In this document: piece after piece, positions 30,435 to 42,949 of the stretch
Numbering within the stretch: position 1 is the first letter of the stretch
Layout: each line of letters starts with the position of its first letter
Assembly: GCA_964019135.1 (NCBI GenBank)
Contig: OZ025250.1
Location: 47,399,174 to 47,463,173 of the forward strand
Direction: 5' to 3'
Length of the DNA stretch: 64,000 bases
Source: Arenicola marina
Taxonomy: Eukaryota; Annelida; Polychaeta; Arenicolidae
Program-made: the position numbers and the translations under genes
Notes under the pieces: model-generated
What the model saw: only the letters and a program-made list of their open reading frames with translations
The model's database searches: none
Told to the model about the DNA's origin: nothing

Positions 30435-31210
30435 GGGTAGGGGACATGAGCGGTGAACAGAGCGGTGAACAGAGAAGGCAAACAGAGGGTTCCACAGAGA
30501 GGGCAAACAGAGCGGCAAACAGAGAGGCAAACAGAGCTCCGAACAGAGAGGGCAAACAGAGCGGCGAACAGAGAGGGCAAACAGAGCTCCAAACAGAGCG
30601 GCGAACAGAGAGAGCAAACAGAGGGTTCAACGGAGAGGGCAAACAGAGCGGCGAACATAGAGGCCCAACAGAGCGGCGAACAGAGAGATCAAGCAGAGGG
30701 CGAACAGAGCGGGCAAACAGAGAGGGCAAACAAAGCGGCGAACAGAGAGGGCAAACAGAGCGGCGAACAGAGAGGGCAAACAGAGCGGCAAACAGAGAGG
30801 GGAAACAGAGCTCCGAACATAGAGGGCAAATAGAGCGGCAAACAGAGAGGGCAAACAGAGCGGCGAACAGAGAGGCCCAACAGAGCGGCGAACAGAGAGG
30901 GCAAACAGAGGGCGAACAGAGAGGGCAAACAGAGCGGCGAACAGAGAGGGAAAACAGAGCGGCGAACAGAGAGAGCCAACAGACCGGCGAACAGAGAGGG
31001 CAAACAGAGCGGCGAACAGAGAGAGCCAACAGAGCGACGAACAGAGAGGGCAAACAGAGGGGCAAACAGAGAGGGCAAACAGAGGGCGAACAGAGAGGGC
31101 AAACAGAGCGGCGAACAGAGAGGGCAAACAGGGCGGCGAACAGAGAGAGCCAACAGAGCGGCGAACAGAGAGGGCAAACAGAGGGGCAAACAGAGAGGGC
31201 AATAGAGAGC
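30435..31210. repeat. Minisatellite C, 25-bp unit (12+13 halves)
   Basis: Alternating CAGAGCGGCGAA and CAGAGAGGGCAAA halves give a 25-bp unit, about 30 copies. It is open in several frames on both strands (for example ANREGKQSGEQRGQTE on +), which is a property of the repeat. Confidence 0.95.
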
Positions 31211-34200
31211 GATAGAGGTGAGCAGAGAGGCTTACAGGAGGGGGGGGGGGACAAGGGCTGAATAATGGAAGTGAGTACAGAAGCTAACCGGAGGGCAGGG
31301 CCTGAACGTTGGAGATGAGTAGAGAGGCTGACAAGGGAGGCAGGGCCTGAACGATGAACTCAAGGTGAGCAGAGATGCTCACAGGTAAGGGGGACAGGGC
31401 CTGAACGATGGAGAAGAGCAGAGAGACGCACAGGGGGGGGGAGGGGCCTGAATAATGGAAGTGAGCACAAAAGCTCACCGAGGGGGGGGGGGCAGGGCCT
31501 TAACGATGGAGGTGAGCAGAGGCTCACAGGGGAGGAGGGGGGGAGAGTGTAGGGCCTGAACGATCGAGGTGAGAAGAGAGGCTCACAGGGGGAGGAGCGG
31601 GGCCTGAACGATGCAGGTGAGCAGAGTGCCTCGCAAGGTGGGGGGGGGGGTGCCTGAACGATGGGGGTGAGCGCAGAAGCTCACAGTTACAGGGGATCGG
31701 GCCCGAACGATGGAGGTGAGCAGAGAGGCTCACATGGGGGGGGGGGGGGTGGGCGCTGAACGATGGAGGTAAGCAGAGAGGCTCACAGGGGGGGGGGCTG
31801 AACGATAGAGGTGAGCAAAGAGGGTCACAGAGGGAGGGGGTGCGTGAGCGATGGGAGTGAGCAGAGAGGCTCACACGTGGGGGGCTGACCTATGGGAGTG
31901 AGCAGACAGGCTCACACGGGGGGGGGGGGGGGGCTGAACGATGGAGATTAGCAGAGAGGCGAGCAGAGGGGGGGGGGGGCAGTGCCTGAATGATGGAGGT
32001 GAGCAGAAAGGCGAGCAGTGGGGACTGGGTCTGAATGAGGAAGGTAAGCAGAGGGGCGGGGCCTGAACGATGGAGATGAGCAGAGAGGCGAGCAAGGGGG
32101 GGGGGGGGGCAGTACCTGAACGATAGAGGTGAGCAGAACGGCGAACAGTGGGGACTTGGTCTGAATGAGGGAGGTAAGCAGAGAGGCTCACAGGGGGGGG
32201 GGGGGGATTCAGGACCCGAACGATGGAGTTGAGCAGAGAGGCTCACAGGGGGCGGGTTTCAGGGTTAGAACGTTGAAATTGAGCAGAGAGGCTCACAAGG
32301 GGGGAGGGTCTTAGCCTGATCGTTGGAGATGAGCAGAGAGGGTCACAGGGTGGAGGTGTAGGGCCTGAAAGATGGAGGTGAGCAGAGAGGCTCACTGGGG
32401 GGGGGGAGGGGGCAGGGTCGGGACGCTGGAGGTGAGCAGAGAAACTCACGTTGGGTTGGATGGGGCTTGGCCTGAACGATGGAGGTGAGCAGAGAGGGTC
32501 ACAGGTAAGGGGGCAGGGCCTCAAGGATATAGGCTCACATGGGGGGGGGGGGGGGGGTGCACCGCTTGAACGATGGAGGTGCGCAGAGAAGTTCAAGGTA
32601 GGGGGGGGCAAGGCCTCAACGATGGAGGTGCGTAGAGGCTCACAAGGGGGTGTGCCAGGGCTTGAACGATGGAGGTCAGCAGAGAGGCTTACAGGTAGGG
32701 GGGAGGGCCTGAACGACACAGGTAAGCAGAGGCTCACAGGGGTGGGGGGGGGGGGTTCAGGGCTTGAACGATGGAAATAAGCAGAGAGGCTAACAATGGG
32801 GGCAGAGCCTGAACGATGCAGGTGAGCAGAGAGGTTCAAGGCAGGGGGGCAGGGCCTTAACGATGGAGGTGAGTAGAGGCTCACAGGGAGGGGGCAGGGC
32901 CTGAACAACGGAGGTGAGCAGAAGGGCTCGCATGGTGGGGGCAAGGCCTGAACGATTTAGGTGAGCAGAGAGGCTCACAGGGAGGGGGGCTGAACGATGG
33001 GGGTGAGTAGAGAGGCTCACAAGGGGGGCAGGGCCTAAAAGAGAGAAAGTAGAGAGACTCGCAGAGGGGGGGGGGGCTGAACGATGGAGGTGAACAGAGA
33101 GGCTCACAGGTAGGAGGGCGCTGAACGATGAAGTTGAGCAGAGAGGCTCACAGGTAGGGTGGCTGAACCATGGAGGTCAGCAGCGAGGCTCACAAGGGGG
33201 GCAGGGCCTAAAAGAGAGAAAGTAGAGAGGCTCATAGAGGGGGGAGGGGGGGGGCGGGGTCTGAACGATGGTGGTGAGCATAGAGGCTCACAGAGTGGGG
33301 GGAGGGGTGCTGGGCCTGAACGATGGAGGTGAGGAGAGAGGCTCATAGAAGGAGGGGGGGGGGGAAGGTGCCGGGCCTGAACGATGGAAGTGAGCAGAGA
33401 GGCTCATAGAAGGGGGGGGGGGGAGGTGCAAGGCCTGAACGATGGAGGTGAGCAGAGAGGCTCATAGAAGGGGGGGAGGGTGCCGGGCCTGAACGATGGA
33501 GGTGAGCAGAGAGGCTCATAGAAGGGGGGGGGGGGTGCCGGGCCTGAACGATGGAGGTGAGCAGAGAGGCTCATAGAAGGGGCCGGGGGGTGCCGATCCT
33601 AAACGATGGAGGTGAGCAGAGAGGCTCATAGAAGGGGGGGGGGGGAGGTGCCAGGCCTGAACGATGGAGGTGAGCAGAGAGGCTCATAGAAGGGGGGGAG
33701 GGTGCCGGGCCTGAACGATGGAGGTGAGCAGAGAGGCTCATAGAAGGGGGGGGGGTGCCGGGCCTGAACGATAGAGGTGAGCAGAGAGGCCCATAGAAGG
33801 GGGGATGGGAGGTGCCGGCACTGAACGATGAAGGTGAGCAGAGAGGCTCATAGAAGGGGCCGGGGGGTGCCGGGCCTAAACGATGGAGGTGAGCAGAGAG
33901 GCTCATAGAAGGTGGGGGGGGGGTGCCGGGCCTGAACGATGGAAGTGAGCAGAGAGGCTCATAGAAGGGGGGGGGGGCTGCAGGGGCCTGAGCGATGGAG
34001 GTGAGCAGAGAGCCTCATAGAAAGGGGGGGGGAGGTGCCGGGCCTGAACGATGGAGGTGAGCAGAGAGGCTCATAGAAGGTTGGGGGAGGGGGGGTGCCG
34101 GGCCTGAACGATGGAAGTGAGCAGAGAGGCTCATAGAAGGGGGGGGGGGGTGCTGGGGCCTGAACGATGGAGGTGAGCAGAGAGGCTCGTAGAAGGGGGG

Positions 34201-34560
34201 GGGGGGGTAGGTGCCGGGCATGAACGATGGAGGTGAGCAGAGAGGCTCATAGAAGGGGGGGGGTGCCGGACCTGAACGATGGAGGTGAGCAGAGAGGCTC
34301 ATAGAAGGGCGGGGGGTGCCGGGCCTGAACGATGGAGGTGAGCAGAGAGGCTCATAGAAGAGGGGGGGGGGGTGCCGGGCCTGAATGATGGAGGTGAGCA
34401 GAGAGGCTAACAAAAGGGGGGGGCGGGGCCTGAACGATGGAAGTGAGCAGAGGTTCACAGGGGTGGGGGGCTGAACAACGGAGGTGGGCAGAGAGGCTCA
34501 CAGGGGGGGGGGCGGTTGCGCGGGGCCTGAACGATGGAGGTGAACAGAGGCTCGCAGGGG
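31211..34560. repeat. Minisatellite D, ~55-66 bp unit, >50 copies
   Basis: GAACGATGGAGGTGAGCAGA followed by GAGGCTCA and a G run of variable length. The most uniform part is 33300-34400, where the spacer is ATAGAAG plus Gs. Unit length varies mainly with the G run. Minus-strand Ser/Pro frames are shadows. Confidence 0.95.
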
Positions 34561-35289
34561 AGGTGGGGGGGGGCAGGTACGTTCAGAGCAAAGAGCAAAG
34601 GAAGTTTAAGATGTAGAATGAACACAAGATTGATGTGGGCTACAGTGGGTGGTAAGGTGTCAAAGGGACGAACGACGGACGAGGGTGTTGTGTATCACAC
34701 ACAGGAGCATGGAGAACAAGGTTGGTGGAAGGTGTGATCTGGAACTAATACAAACATAACGGGTCAGAATGGAAGGTGTATGTAACGCTAATATAAGAAG
34801 GGCAGTGGGGGGAGGGTGGCGTGCATCAAACTCGTGAGGGTGTGATGTATACAGGACTAAGATGAGTAGGACAACACAAAGTTTTCCAGGGGTCTGTCTC
34901 GAGACATAAATAAGATGGCCTTATGTCTCAGATTAATGAAACTTAACACTGGTAATTCCCTGTATATCGTTTACAATGATGCTGGAGCCATATTAATAAT
35001 GTAATATATCATATATAATGAAGAGTATGCATGCTGCGCATTTTTACAATACTCATACAATATAGGTACACACATATACAGACAAGCCATGGCATTACTG
35101 AACATACATAGCGTAAGCCATTAATTTACTTTGATTTGATATATTCACCTCTACAGTTACTAAACCAACCACAGTACAATGCCAAAACGCTTTCCTCTCA
35201 CGCCGACATCACTCAGTCTGAACAGGAGACGACGTCTGCAGAGCCGAGACTAACAGTTGTCAATTTCAATGTCTATATAAAGAACCCTT
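34561..35289. other. No gene seen
   Basis: Unique-looking DNA downstream of the kinase gene. No supported feature. Confidence 0.45.
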
Positions 35290-35455
35290 TGAACACAGTG
35301 AGACATACGCTGGTTGTATATCACTCTGCCAGCAGAGGGAGCTCGTTCCTCACATCGCCTCTGCCCCACGTAACCGCCCACCTCACGATTGACCTCAGCG
35401 GTCAATCGAATTGTTTTACAGGGTTTTAGATTGAATATTGTAGTTTGGATGCAGA
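35290..35455 (+). repeat. Dispersed SINE-like repeat, copy 2
   Basis: Collinear with 735-905, in the same orientation. It contains CCAGCAGAGGGAGC, one base from the CTCF-like core seen in copy 1. Confidence 0.7.
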
Positions 35456-35489
35456 AGGGGAAAGGGTGTGGAAGAGGGTGGGGGAGGGG

Positions 35490-35795
35490 GCGGGTGGGCA
35501 TTGTGGGCAGGCTTACAGTGTGAGGACGTACAGTGTAAGCAGACGTACAGTGGCGGCGGGCTACAGTGTGGGCGGACGCACAGTGTGGGCGGACGTACAG
35601 TGTGGGCGGACGCACAGTGTGGGCGGACGTACAGTGTGGTTGAACGTACAGTGTGGATTGACGTATAGTGTGAGCGGTCGTACAGTGTGGGTGGACGTAC
35701 AGTGTGGGCGGACGTACAGTGTGGGCGAACGTATAGTGTAGGTGGACGTATAGTGTGGGCGAACGTACAAAGTGAGCGAACGCACAGCGGACATA
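35490..35795. repeat. 17-bp minisatellite, ~17 copies
   Basis: GTACAGTGTGGGCGGAC recurs every 17 bp (for example GGACG at 35591, 35608 and 35625). It ends within a few bases of the stop codon of the kinase gene's last exon, which is read from the other strand. Confidence 0.95.
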
Positions 35796-35797
35796 AG

Positions 35798-38700
35798 TTA
35801 GGTCATAAGGGTTATTCTACTATCATTGAATAGATGTTGTACATATATTTCTTCGGCTTCTCCATATATAAGCATATCATAGTACTGATAAACCATTGTT
35901 ACCCAAAGTGGGTCCGCAGCTTTCGGAACTTGTTTGGCTTTGTCGCTGACTGAAGGGTTGTCCGCAGGTGTAAGTGTCGTCTCCGCGTCAATCGGCTGCC
36001 CGGTGCGTTCTGGCACGTCCCTGACTTGACCACCGCCATCGCCTGACGAGTGAAATTGGATTAGAAATCAGATAAGTTTCCTGCCTAATATTGCTTACTC
36101 CTGTACGCCATATCTAGACCCGTAGTTATTCCGCACTTCTATCGGGTTATTGAAGATGTTGATACGGGAGGCGGGACACGAACACCGGCTTGTGGTGTGT
36201 CCGATATATTATCGACCCCCTGGGGCAGTCCAGGGGACGAGGACATGACAGCGGGGCGGCCCATACGGCTGTGGACTATAATGGTTTCGCTTTATATAAT
36301 ATATTATGACATAACGTTGGTTGCTTCTTTCTCACCCTGTTCCCCGGCAGCTGGAGACTCAGAACGTCCGGTGTTCATTAGGTTGAACGTCAAACTGTAA
36401 ACAACCACAACAGCTTCAAATAAGTGTTACTATTAGTAGCTATATGGCAGTGTCATAACGCCACAAAATCCACGACTTTGATTCAGCGAAGATTTGGCCT
36501 AATCAAATTTATGGATTCAAGTATTTGAAACACCAATTTTACAGTTGGATATTAAGATAAGATTATTGGCTAATACCCCAACGGGTAGAAATCCGACCTA
36601 CCCCAACCGGTATCACTCTGACCTAACCCAAAACGTACCACTCCGACCTACCCCAACCGGTACAACTCCGACCTACCCCAACCGGCACCACTCCGACCTG
36701 CCACAACCGGCACCACTCCGACCTACCAGACCGGTACCACATTCACCTACCCCAACCAGTGTCACTCCGAATTACCTCAACCAGTATCACACCGACCTAC
36801 ACCATGCAGCCGGTACTTCTCCGTCCTACACCAACCGGTACCACTCCGACCTAACCCAACCGGTACTTCTCCGACCTACCCCAACGGTTACCACTGTGAC
36901 CTACCCCAACCGGTACCACTCCGACCGACCCCAACCGGTATCACTCCGACCTACCTCAACCGGTACCCCTCCGACCAACCCCAACCGGTACCACTCTGAC
37001 CTAACCCAAAAGGTACCACTCTTGCTCTGCCCCAATCGGTACCACTCCGACCTACCCCAACCGTTGCCACTCTGGCCTACCCCAACCTGTATCACTCTGA
37101 CCTACCCAACCACTACCACTCCGACCTACCCCAACCTGTACCAATCTGACCTACCCCAACCTGTACCAATCCGACCTACCCCAACCGGTATTACTCCCAC
37201 CTACCCCAACCGGTACCACTCTCGCCCTACCCCAACCGGTACCACTCCGACCTACACCAACCGGTACCACACCCACCTAACCCAACCGGCTCCACTCCGA
37301 CCTACCCCAACCCGTACCACTCCGACCTACCCAAAAATGTACCAATCTGACCTACCCCAACCGGTACCACTCCGACCTACACCAACCTGTACCAATCCGA
37401 CCTACCCCAACCGGTACCACACCCACCTAACCCAACCGGTACCACTCCGATCGACACCAACATGTACCACTCTCGCCCTACCCCAACCTGTACCACTCCG
37501 ACCTACCCCAACCGATACCAATCCACCTACCTCAACCAATACCACTCCCACCTACCCCAACCGGTACCACTCTGACCTACCCTAAGCTGTACCACTCCCA
37601 CCTACCCCAACCTGTACCACTCCGACCTACCCCAACCGATACCAATCCACCTACCTCAACCAATACCACTCCCACCTACCCAACCGGTACCACTCTCGCC
37701 CTACCCCAACCTGTACCACTCAGACCTACCCAAACCTGTATCACACCGACCTACCCCAACTGGTATCACACCAGTACCAATCCGACCTATCCCAACCGGT
37801 ACCACTCCGACCTACCCCAACCTGTGCCAATCCGACCTACCCTAACCGGTACCACTCCGACCTACCCCAACCGGTACCACTCTCGCCCTACCCCAGCCTG
37901 TACCAATCCGACCTACTCCAACCGGAACCACTCCCAACAACCCCAACCTGTACCACTCCGACCTACCCCAACCGGTACCACTCTCGCCCTACCCCAGCCT
38001 GTACCAATCCGACCTACTCCAACCGGAACCACTCCCAACAACCCCAAACCGGCACCACTCCGACTTACCCTAACCTGTAACACACCGACCTACCAGAACC
38101 TGTACCAATCCGCCCTAACCCAAACGGTGCCACTCTTGCCCTACCCGAACCTGTACCACTCCGACCTACCCAAACCTGTACCACTCCGACCTACCCCAAC
38201 CAGTACCACTCCGACCTAGCCCAACCGGTATCACTCCAACCTACCCCAACCGATACCACTCCCACCTGCTACAACCGGTACCACTCTCGTCCTACCCCTA
38301 CCTCAGACCTACCCAAACCTTTACCACTCCCACCTACCCAACCGGTACCACTCTCGCCCTACCCCAACTTTTACCATTCCGACATACCCCAACCTGTACC
38401 ACTCTGACCTACCCTAACGGGTACCACTGTGACCTACCCCAATCGGAACCACTCCCACCTACCCCAACCTGTACCACTCCGACCTACCCAAACCGGCACC
38501 ACTCCAACGTACCCCAACCGGCACCACTCCGACCTATCCCAACCAGTACCACTCCGACCTAGTCCAACCGGTATCACTCCAACCTACCCCAACCGATACC
38601 ACTCCCACCTGCTACAACCGGTACCACTCTCGTCCTACCCCTACCTCAGACCTACCCAAACCTGTACCACTCCCACCTACCCAACCGGTACCACTCTCGC

Positions 38701-41700
38701 CCTACCCCAACCTTTACCATTCCGACCTACCCCAACCTCTACCACTCTGACCTACCCTAACGGGTACCACTGTGACCTACCCCAATCGGAACCACTCCCA
38801 CCTACCCCAACCTGTACCACACCGACCTACCCCAACCGGTACCACTCTGACCCACTCCAACCGGTACCCCTCCCACCTACCCCAACCGGTACCACTCCAA
38901 CCTACCCCAATCGGTATCATTTTGACCTACCCCAGTCGGCACCACTCCAACCTGCCCCAACCGGTATCATTTTGACCTACCCCAGCCGGTACCACTCCAA
39001 CCTGCCCAAACCGATACCACTTCGACCTACCCCAATCACCACCACTCCAACCTACCCCAACCGATACCAGTCCCACCTACCCCAACCGGTACCACTCTCG
39101 CCTTACCCCAACCTGCACCACATCGACCTACCACAACTGGTATCACACCGAACTACCCTAACCAGTACCACTCCGGCCTACCCTAACCGGTACCATCCCG
39201 ATCTACCCCAAACGGTACCACTCCGACCTACCCCAACCGGTACCACTTCGACCTACCCAAACTGGTACCACTTCGACCTACCCCAAACGGTACCACTTCG
39301 ACCTACCCCAAATGGTACCACTCCGGCCTACCCCAACCGGTACCACTCCGATCTACCCCAACCGGTACCACTCCGACCTACCCCAACCGGTACCACTCCG
39401 ACCTACCCCAACCGGTACCACTCCGACCTACCCCAACCAGTACCACTCCGACCTACCCCAACCAGTACCACTCCGACCTACCCCAACCAGTACCACTCCG
39501 ACCTACCCCAACCAGTACCACTCCGACCTACCCCAACCAGTACCACTCTGATCTACCCCAACCTGTACCACTTCGACCTACCCCAACCGGTACCACTCCG
39601 ACCTACCCCAACCAGTACCACTCCAACCTACCCCAACCTGCACCACACCGACCTACCCCAACCGGTACCAATCTGACCTATCCCAACCTGTACCAGTCCG
39701 ACCTATCCCAACCTGTGCCACTCCGACCTACCCCAACCGGTATCACTTCGACCTAACGCAAACGGTAATACTCCGACTTACCCCAACCGGTACCACTCTC
39801 ACCTACCCCAAATAGTACCACTCCGACCTACCCCAACCTGTACCACTCCGACCTACCCCAACTGGTATCACACCGACCTACCCCAACCTGTACCACTGCG
39901 ACCTACCCCAATCGGTACCACTCCGACCTTCCCCAACCGGTACCACTCCAACCTACCCCAACCGGTACCACTCCGACCTACCCCAACCGGTACCACTCCA
40001 ACCCTCCCCAACCGTTGCCAATCGGACCTACCTCGACCCAAACCACGCCGACCCGCCAAGTCATTTTTTTCCTTTTTAACCGAGCTTATTGTGCTGGTCT
40101 CATAGTCATGAAGGACGTGTCATTTTATCGGGATGCTATCCTCTCTCGTCTAATGAAACATGATGCAGAAACATTTCTATATACACGACAACAGCACACA
40201 TCCTAAGCTTGGATGGCCGTAATGGTCTTCAGGGTGTTATACTTACTTGTTTAATTCATATTGGATAACCCCGATGTCAGGTCTGCTCGCAGGGTCAAAG
40301 TGGCAGCACCGGTGGTATATGACACCCAGACCAGTCTCATCCGCTAGGTGCTTGTATCTGTCTGACCCTCTGGGCAACTGTCTGGCAGCGATCCTCGCCT
40401 TCAGAACCGCATCTTGATTACCTTGGCTTGGCAGGTCCATGTCCCATGGTAACATGATATCAGGAGAGAGCAGGCAGAATACGACCATACCACAGCCCCA
40501 AACATCGATTCGTTTGAAAGCTGTGATGTCTGCCAACTTCAAGGAGTCAAGGATTTGTTCCGGTGAGAAAAAACGTCTTGATCCTCTGTGAACACGGTCG
40601 GTGTTCTCATGTGGCACAGATTCAGTTTGGAGGTTAGCAGCCCTACCTTCACCGAAGTCGGTCAGCTTATAGGTAAACAAATCCCCCGTATTTGTTACCA
40701 GAATGTTAGCCGGCTTTATATCCCTATGACATATGTCTCTATGGTGAAGGAAAGCCAGCCCTGTAACAACGTCAACTACTGCTTTGTGAAGCACCCCCCG
40801 CTTCACGCCAATTTGTTCGACAATATCTGCTTCCGCCAGAATGCACAGCAGCTCTGCTAGGGTGCTGCCTGTGCGAAGACCGTGTATTTTAAGTTGGTCC
40901 AAGTTAAACTCCATGAATTCCATAACCGGACTTTGACTGATGGAATCTATGCACACTGCCAGCAGACTTACAATATTTGGGTGCTTAATCGTACTGAGTA
41001 ATTTAGTCTCCTTTACGGACAGCTTGACTTGATCGACGTTGTAGTTGGAGGCCAACATCCGCTTAATGACGACTCGAGAACCATCTGAATATAATTTACG
41101 TACATATAGTTTTACATGTAATGCAGTATGCTAATATCTAATCCAAATATTTCCCTACAGTCAAACAGATCATATTGCATACATCATATGTGTTACTTTG
41201 TACCCCCCCCCCACTCCCCGACGAAATACTGTTTACTTTCGAAACTCAAACCCACGGATTCAATTGGATTAAAATGATTTAAACCGGATGACGGTTTGCG
41301 AATGATGAATACTATCTTCTTATCCGATAAAAACATGCTGACATTTTTATGTTTATGTTTATATATAAACGAAGTAGATTACCCAATTTAGGAGCCTTTC
41401 TTCCATTAGCGTTGCCATAGTAGCAATAACATCGGCGTACGTAATTAAATGATTCACGTACTGACACAAATCTATATACGTGTACCTATTGTAATAGTGA
41501 TTGCTACTCGTGTTTTTTTGCAAACATCACGACTGTAACCGTCCGGTAATTCATCCTCGACTGCTTGTGGACCAAATGTTTGGCAAACGTAATGTAATAA
41601 ATTATTTCTGTACTGTATGTACGACCTCAGATTTTTAAACGGTTTCGCTTAGGGTTCAAGTCTAATGGCTCATGTGTTACATTAATCATCGTCATATTGG

Positions 41701-42568
41701 AATGAGGGGTGGGGGGGGGGATAATACCGGATGTTAAGTCGAATGTTAACATCTAGGTCAAAATATTAATAGCAGGATGGACGGATTCGAAGAGCGGACG
41801 TTCCATTGTATTGACTGATAGTCAATGGTTAAAACTAAACGACACTAAACGACATTTGACGCCGGGTTACACTAGCACAAAGATTAACATAGTCATGGCG
41901 CAAGTTTTCAATATCAAATTATCAACAGAATATTCTCGTGCAGGAATAATTAAAAAAACAAGACAAAACTTGTAAGACGTGCCATAATTTAGAAACGATA
42001 GAACCTCTGTTTTATTATTGCCATGAAACAAACCTTTTTTGGCGAAGAGTTAATGCTTTAGTAGAAAATGCCATAGATATTAAAAATGCACTGTCTGTAA
42101 CCGATGTTTTTTTGGATTCCTTTTCATCATACAGGAGATATACCTACATTGAACTGTATTATCCTTTGTGACATATAATATGTTATAAAGCAAAGGTTAT
42201 ACAAAATCACGAATCTATCACATGGTAATAAGGATAGACTGCATTAGCTATGTAAATTTTTTCCCTATTATGAATATGACAACTGACTCGTACTTGATGT
42301 AGCGCCTTGCAAAGAAAAACAAAACACAACCAAAACAGTCATGGCGGACCCGAATTCAGTACAACCTCTAAGGTTCATGTGATTCGGTAGCCTGGTACGA
42401 CTTACCTGACTTAAGAGTGCCCTTAATGACTTGTCCATAGCCCCCTTTGCCAATCACACGCTTTTCCGTTATGTCGCGGCGTCCAAGGACAGCAATGCCA
42501 GCGCGCTCCATGTTCTGTCGCAAGTCTGTCATCATCGATTCTAACTCCTCTATCAGGGTACGTTCCAT
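35798..42568 (-). CDS. Protein kinase (TKL-like Ser/Thr kinase), four exons
   Basis: Exons: 42568-42406, 41084-40247, 36394-36336 and 36042-35798, all with GT-AG introns and matching phases, giving 434 codons. Residues 1-30 look coiled-coil (LIEELESMMTDLRQNMERAG). The glycine loop IGKGGYGQV is at 39-47, VVIK lysine at 62, the helix-C Glu at about 80 (VKETKLLSTIKHPNIV), HRDIKPANIL with catalytic Asp 176, DFGEG at 197-201 and SPE at 228-230. All catalytic residues are present, so it is predicted active. The tail (about 335-434) is acidic/Pro-rich and ends ...YGEAEEIYVQHLFNDSR. The ATG directly follows an acceptor-like TTTTTTCTGACCAG, so a further 5' exon is likely. TKL/RIPK-like placement is inference. 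Confidence 0.8.
36570..40065. repeat. 24-bp minisatellite, ~145 copies, in a kinase intron
   Basis: CCAACCGGTACCACTCCGAC followed by CTAC repeats every 24 bp over about 3.5 kb, with common variants (CTGTACC, CAGTACC, TCGCC). Most units carry a KpnI-type GGTACC palindrome. The unit is eight codons and open in the + direction, so frames of 346 and 415 codons arise by chance. It lies wholly inside the intron 36395-40246 of the kinase gene, antisense to it. Confidence 0.97.
41100..41940. other. Kinase intron, no feature
   Basis: AT-rich intronic DNA with a C run near 41203 and a G run near 41712. Confidence 0.5.
41945..42245 (+). mobile_element. LINE reverse-transcriptase 3' fragment (zf-RVT) in kinase intron
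   Basis: The frame at 41971 reads CKTCHNLETIEPLFYYC then HETNLFWRRVNALVENAI. C-x2-C, ET-x(2)-LF-x(2)-C and FW are hallmarks of the zinc-finger-like C-terminus of L1/Tx1- and RTE-type reverse transcriptases. The remainder (ILCDIYYVIKQRLYKI in a shifted frame) fits the end of such an ORF2. It is heavily truncated and sits antisense in the kinase intron 41085-42405. Confidence 0.6.
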
Positions 42569-42949
42569 CTGGTCAGAAAAAAGTGGATTGCTTTATACTG
42601 TCATGCTGGCCTCTATTGGCGATCTGTCGCTTTATTTTGTGTGTATTATGCAGCCAGCCATTTAAGATTTTTCAACGTAAGAATGTAGCATAAAGACAAG
42701 TTTTACTACCCTAATGACTACGGCAGGGGTTAGAATTTATATCACGATTATTCCGTTACCTGGTCCCGGCAACTTGGGTAATTTGGAAACCAAATGATAT
42801 ATTATATGTCGATGAGTTCCATTGGTTTAAACTGTGAATCACATCGATTTTTGGTTCATGGTGATGCACCAGAATGCGAGACCGCAAGAACGCTAGGGCG
42901 AGAACGCGTGAACGTGATTCTCGAATTCTAGAACCTCGCGTTCCATGCG

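Noticed and set aside
27592-31254. Very long minus-strand Ser/Pro/Leu/Cys-rich frames (310-560 codons)
   Set aside because: They are complements of purine-rich minisatellites, with peptide periods matching the DNA units; no domain or splice support.
30446-31261. Plus-strand Arg/Glu/Gln-rich 271-codon frame
   Set aside because: A 25-bp tandem array open in several frames on both strands; no independent coding signal.
31524-34458. Minus-strand frames beginning MSLSAHLHRSGP
   Set aside because: Repetitions of the ~60 bp array D with G-run length changes; not genes.
35250-35741. Minus- and plus-strand frames of 98-121 codons over the 17-bp array
   Set aside because: Open because of the repeat; the 17-bp period shifts frame each unit.
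36545-39676. Long open frames (346 and 415 codons) rich in Thr/Pro/Tyr
   Set aside because: They are the translation of a 24-bp minisatellite lacking stops in the + direction. The array is antisense inside a kinase intron.
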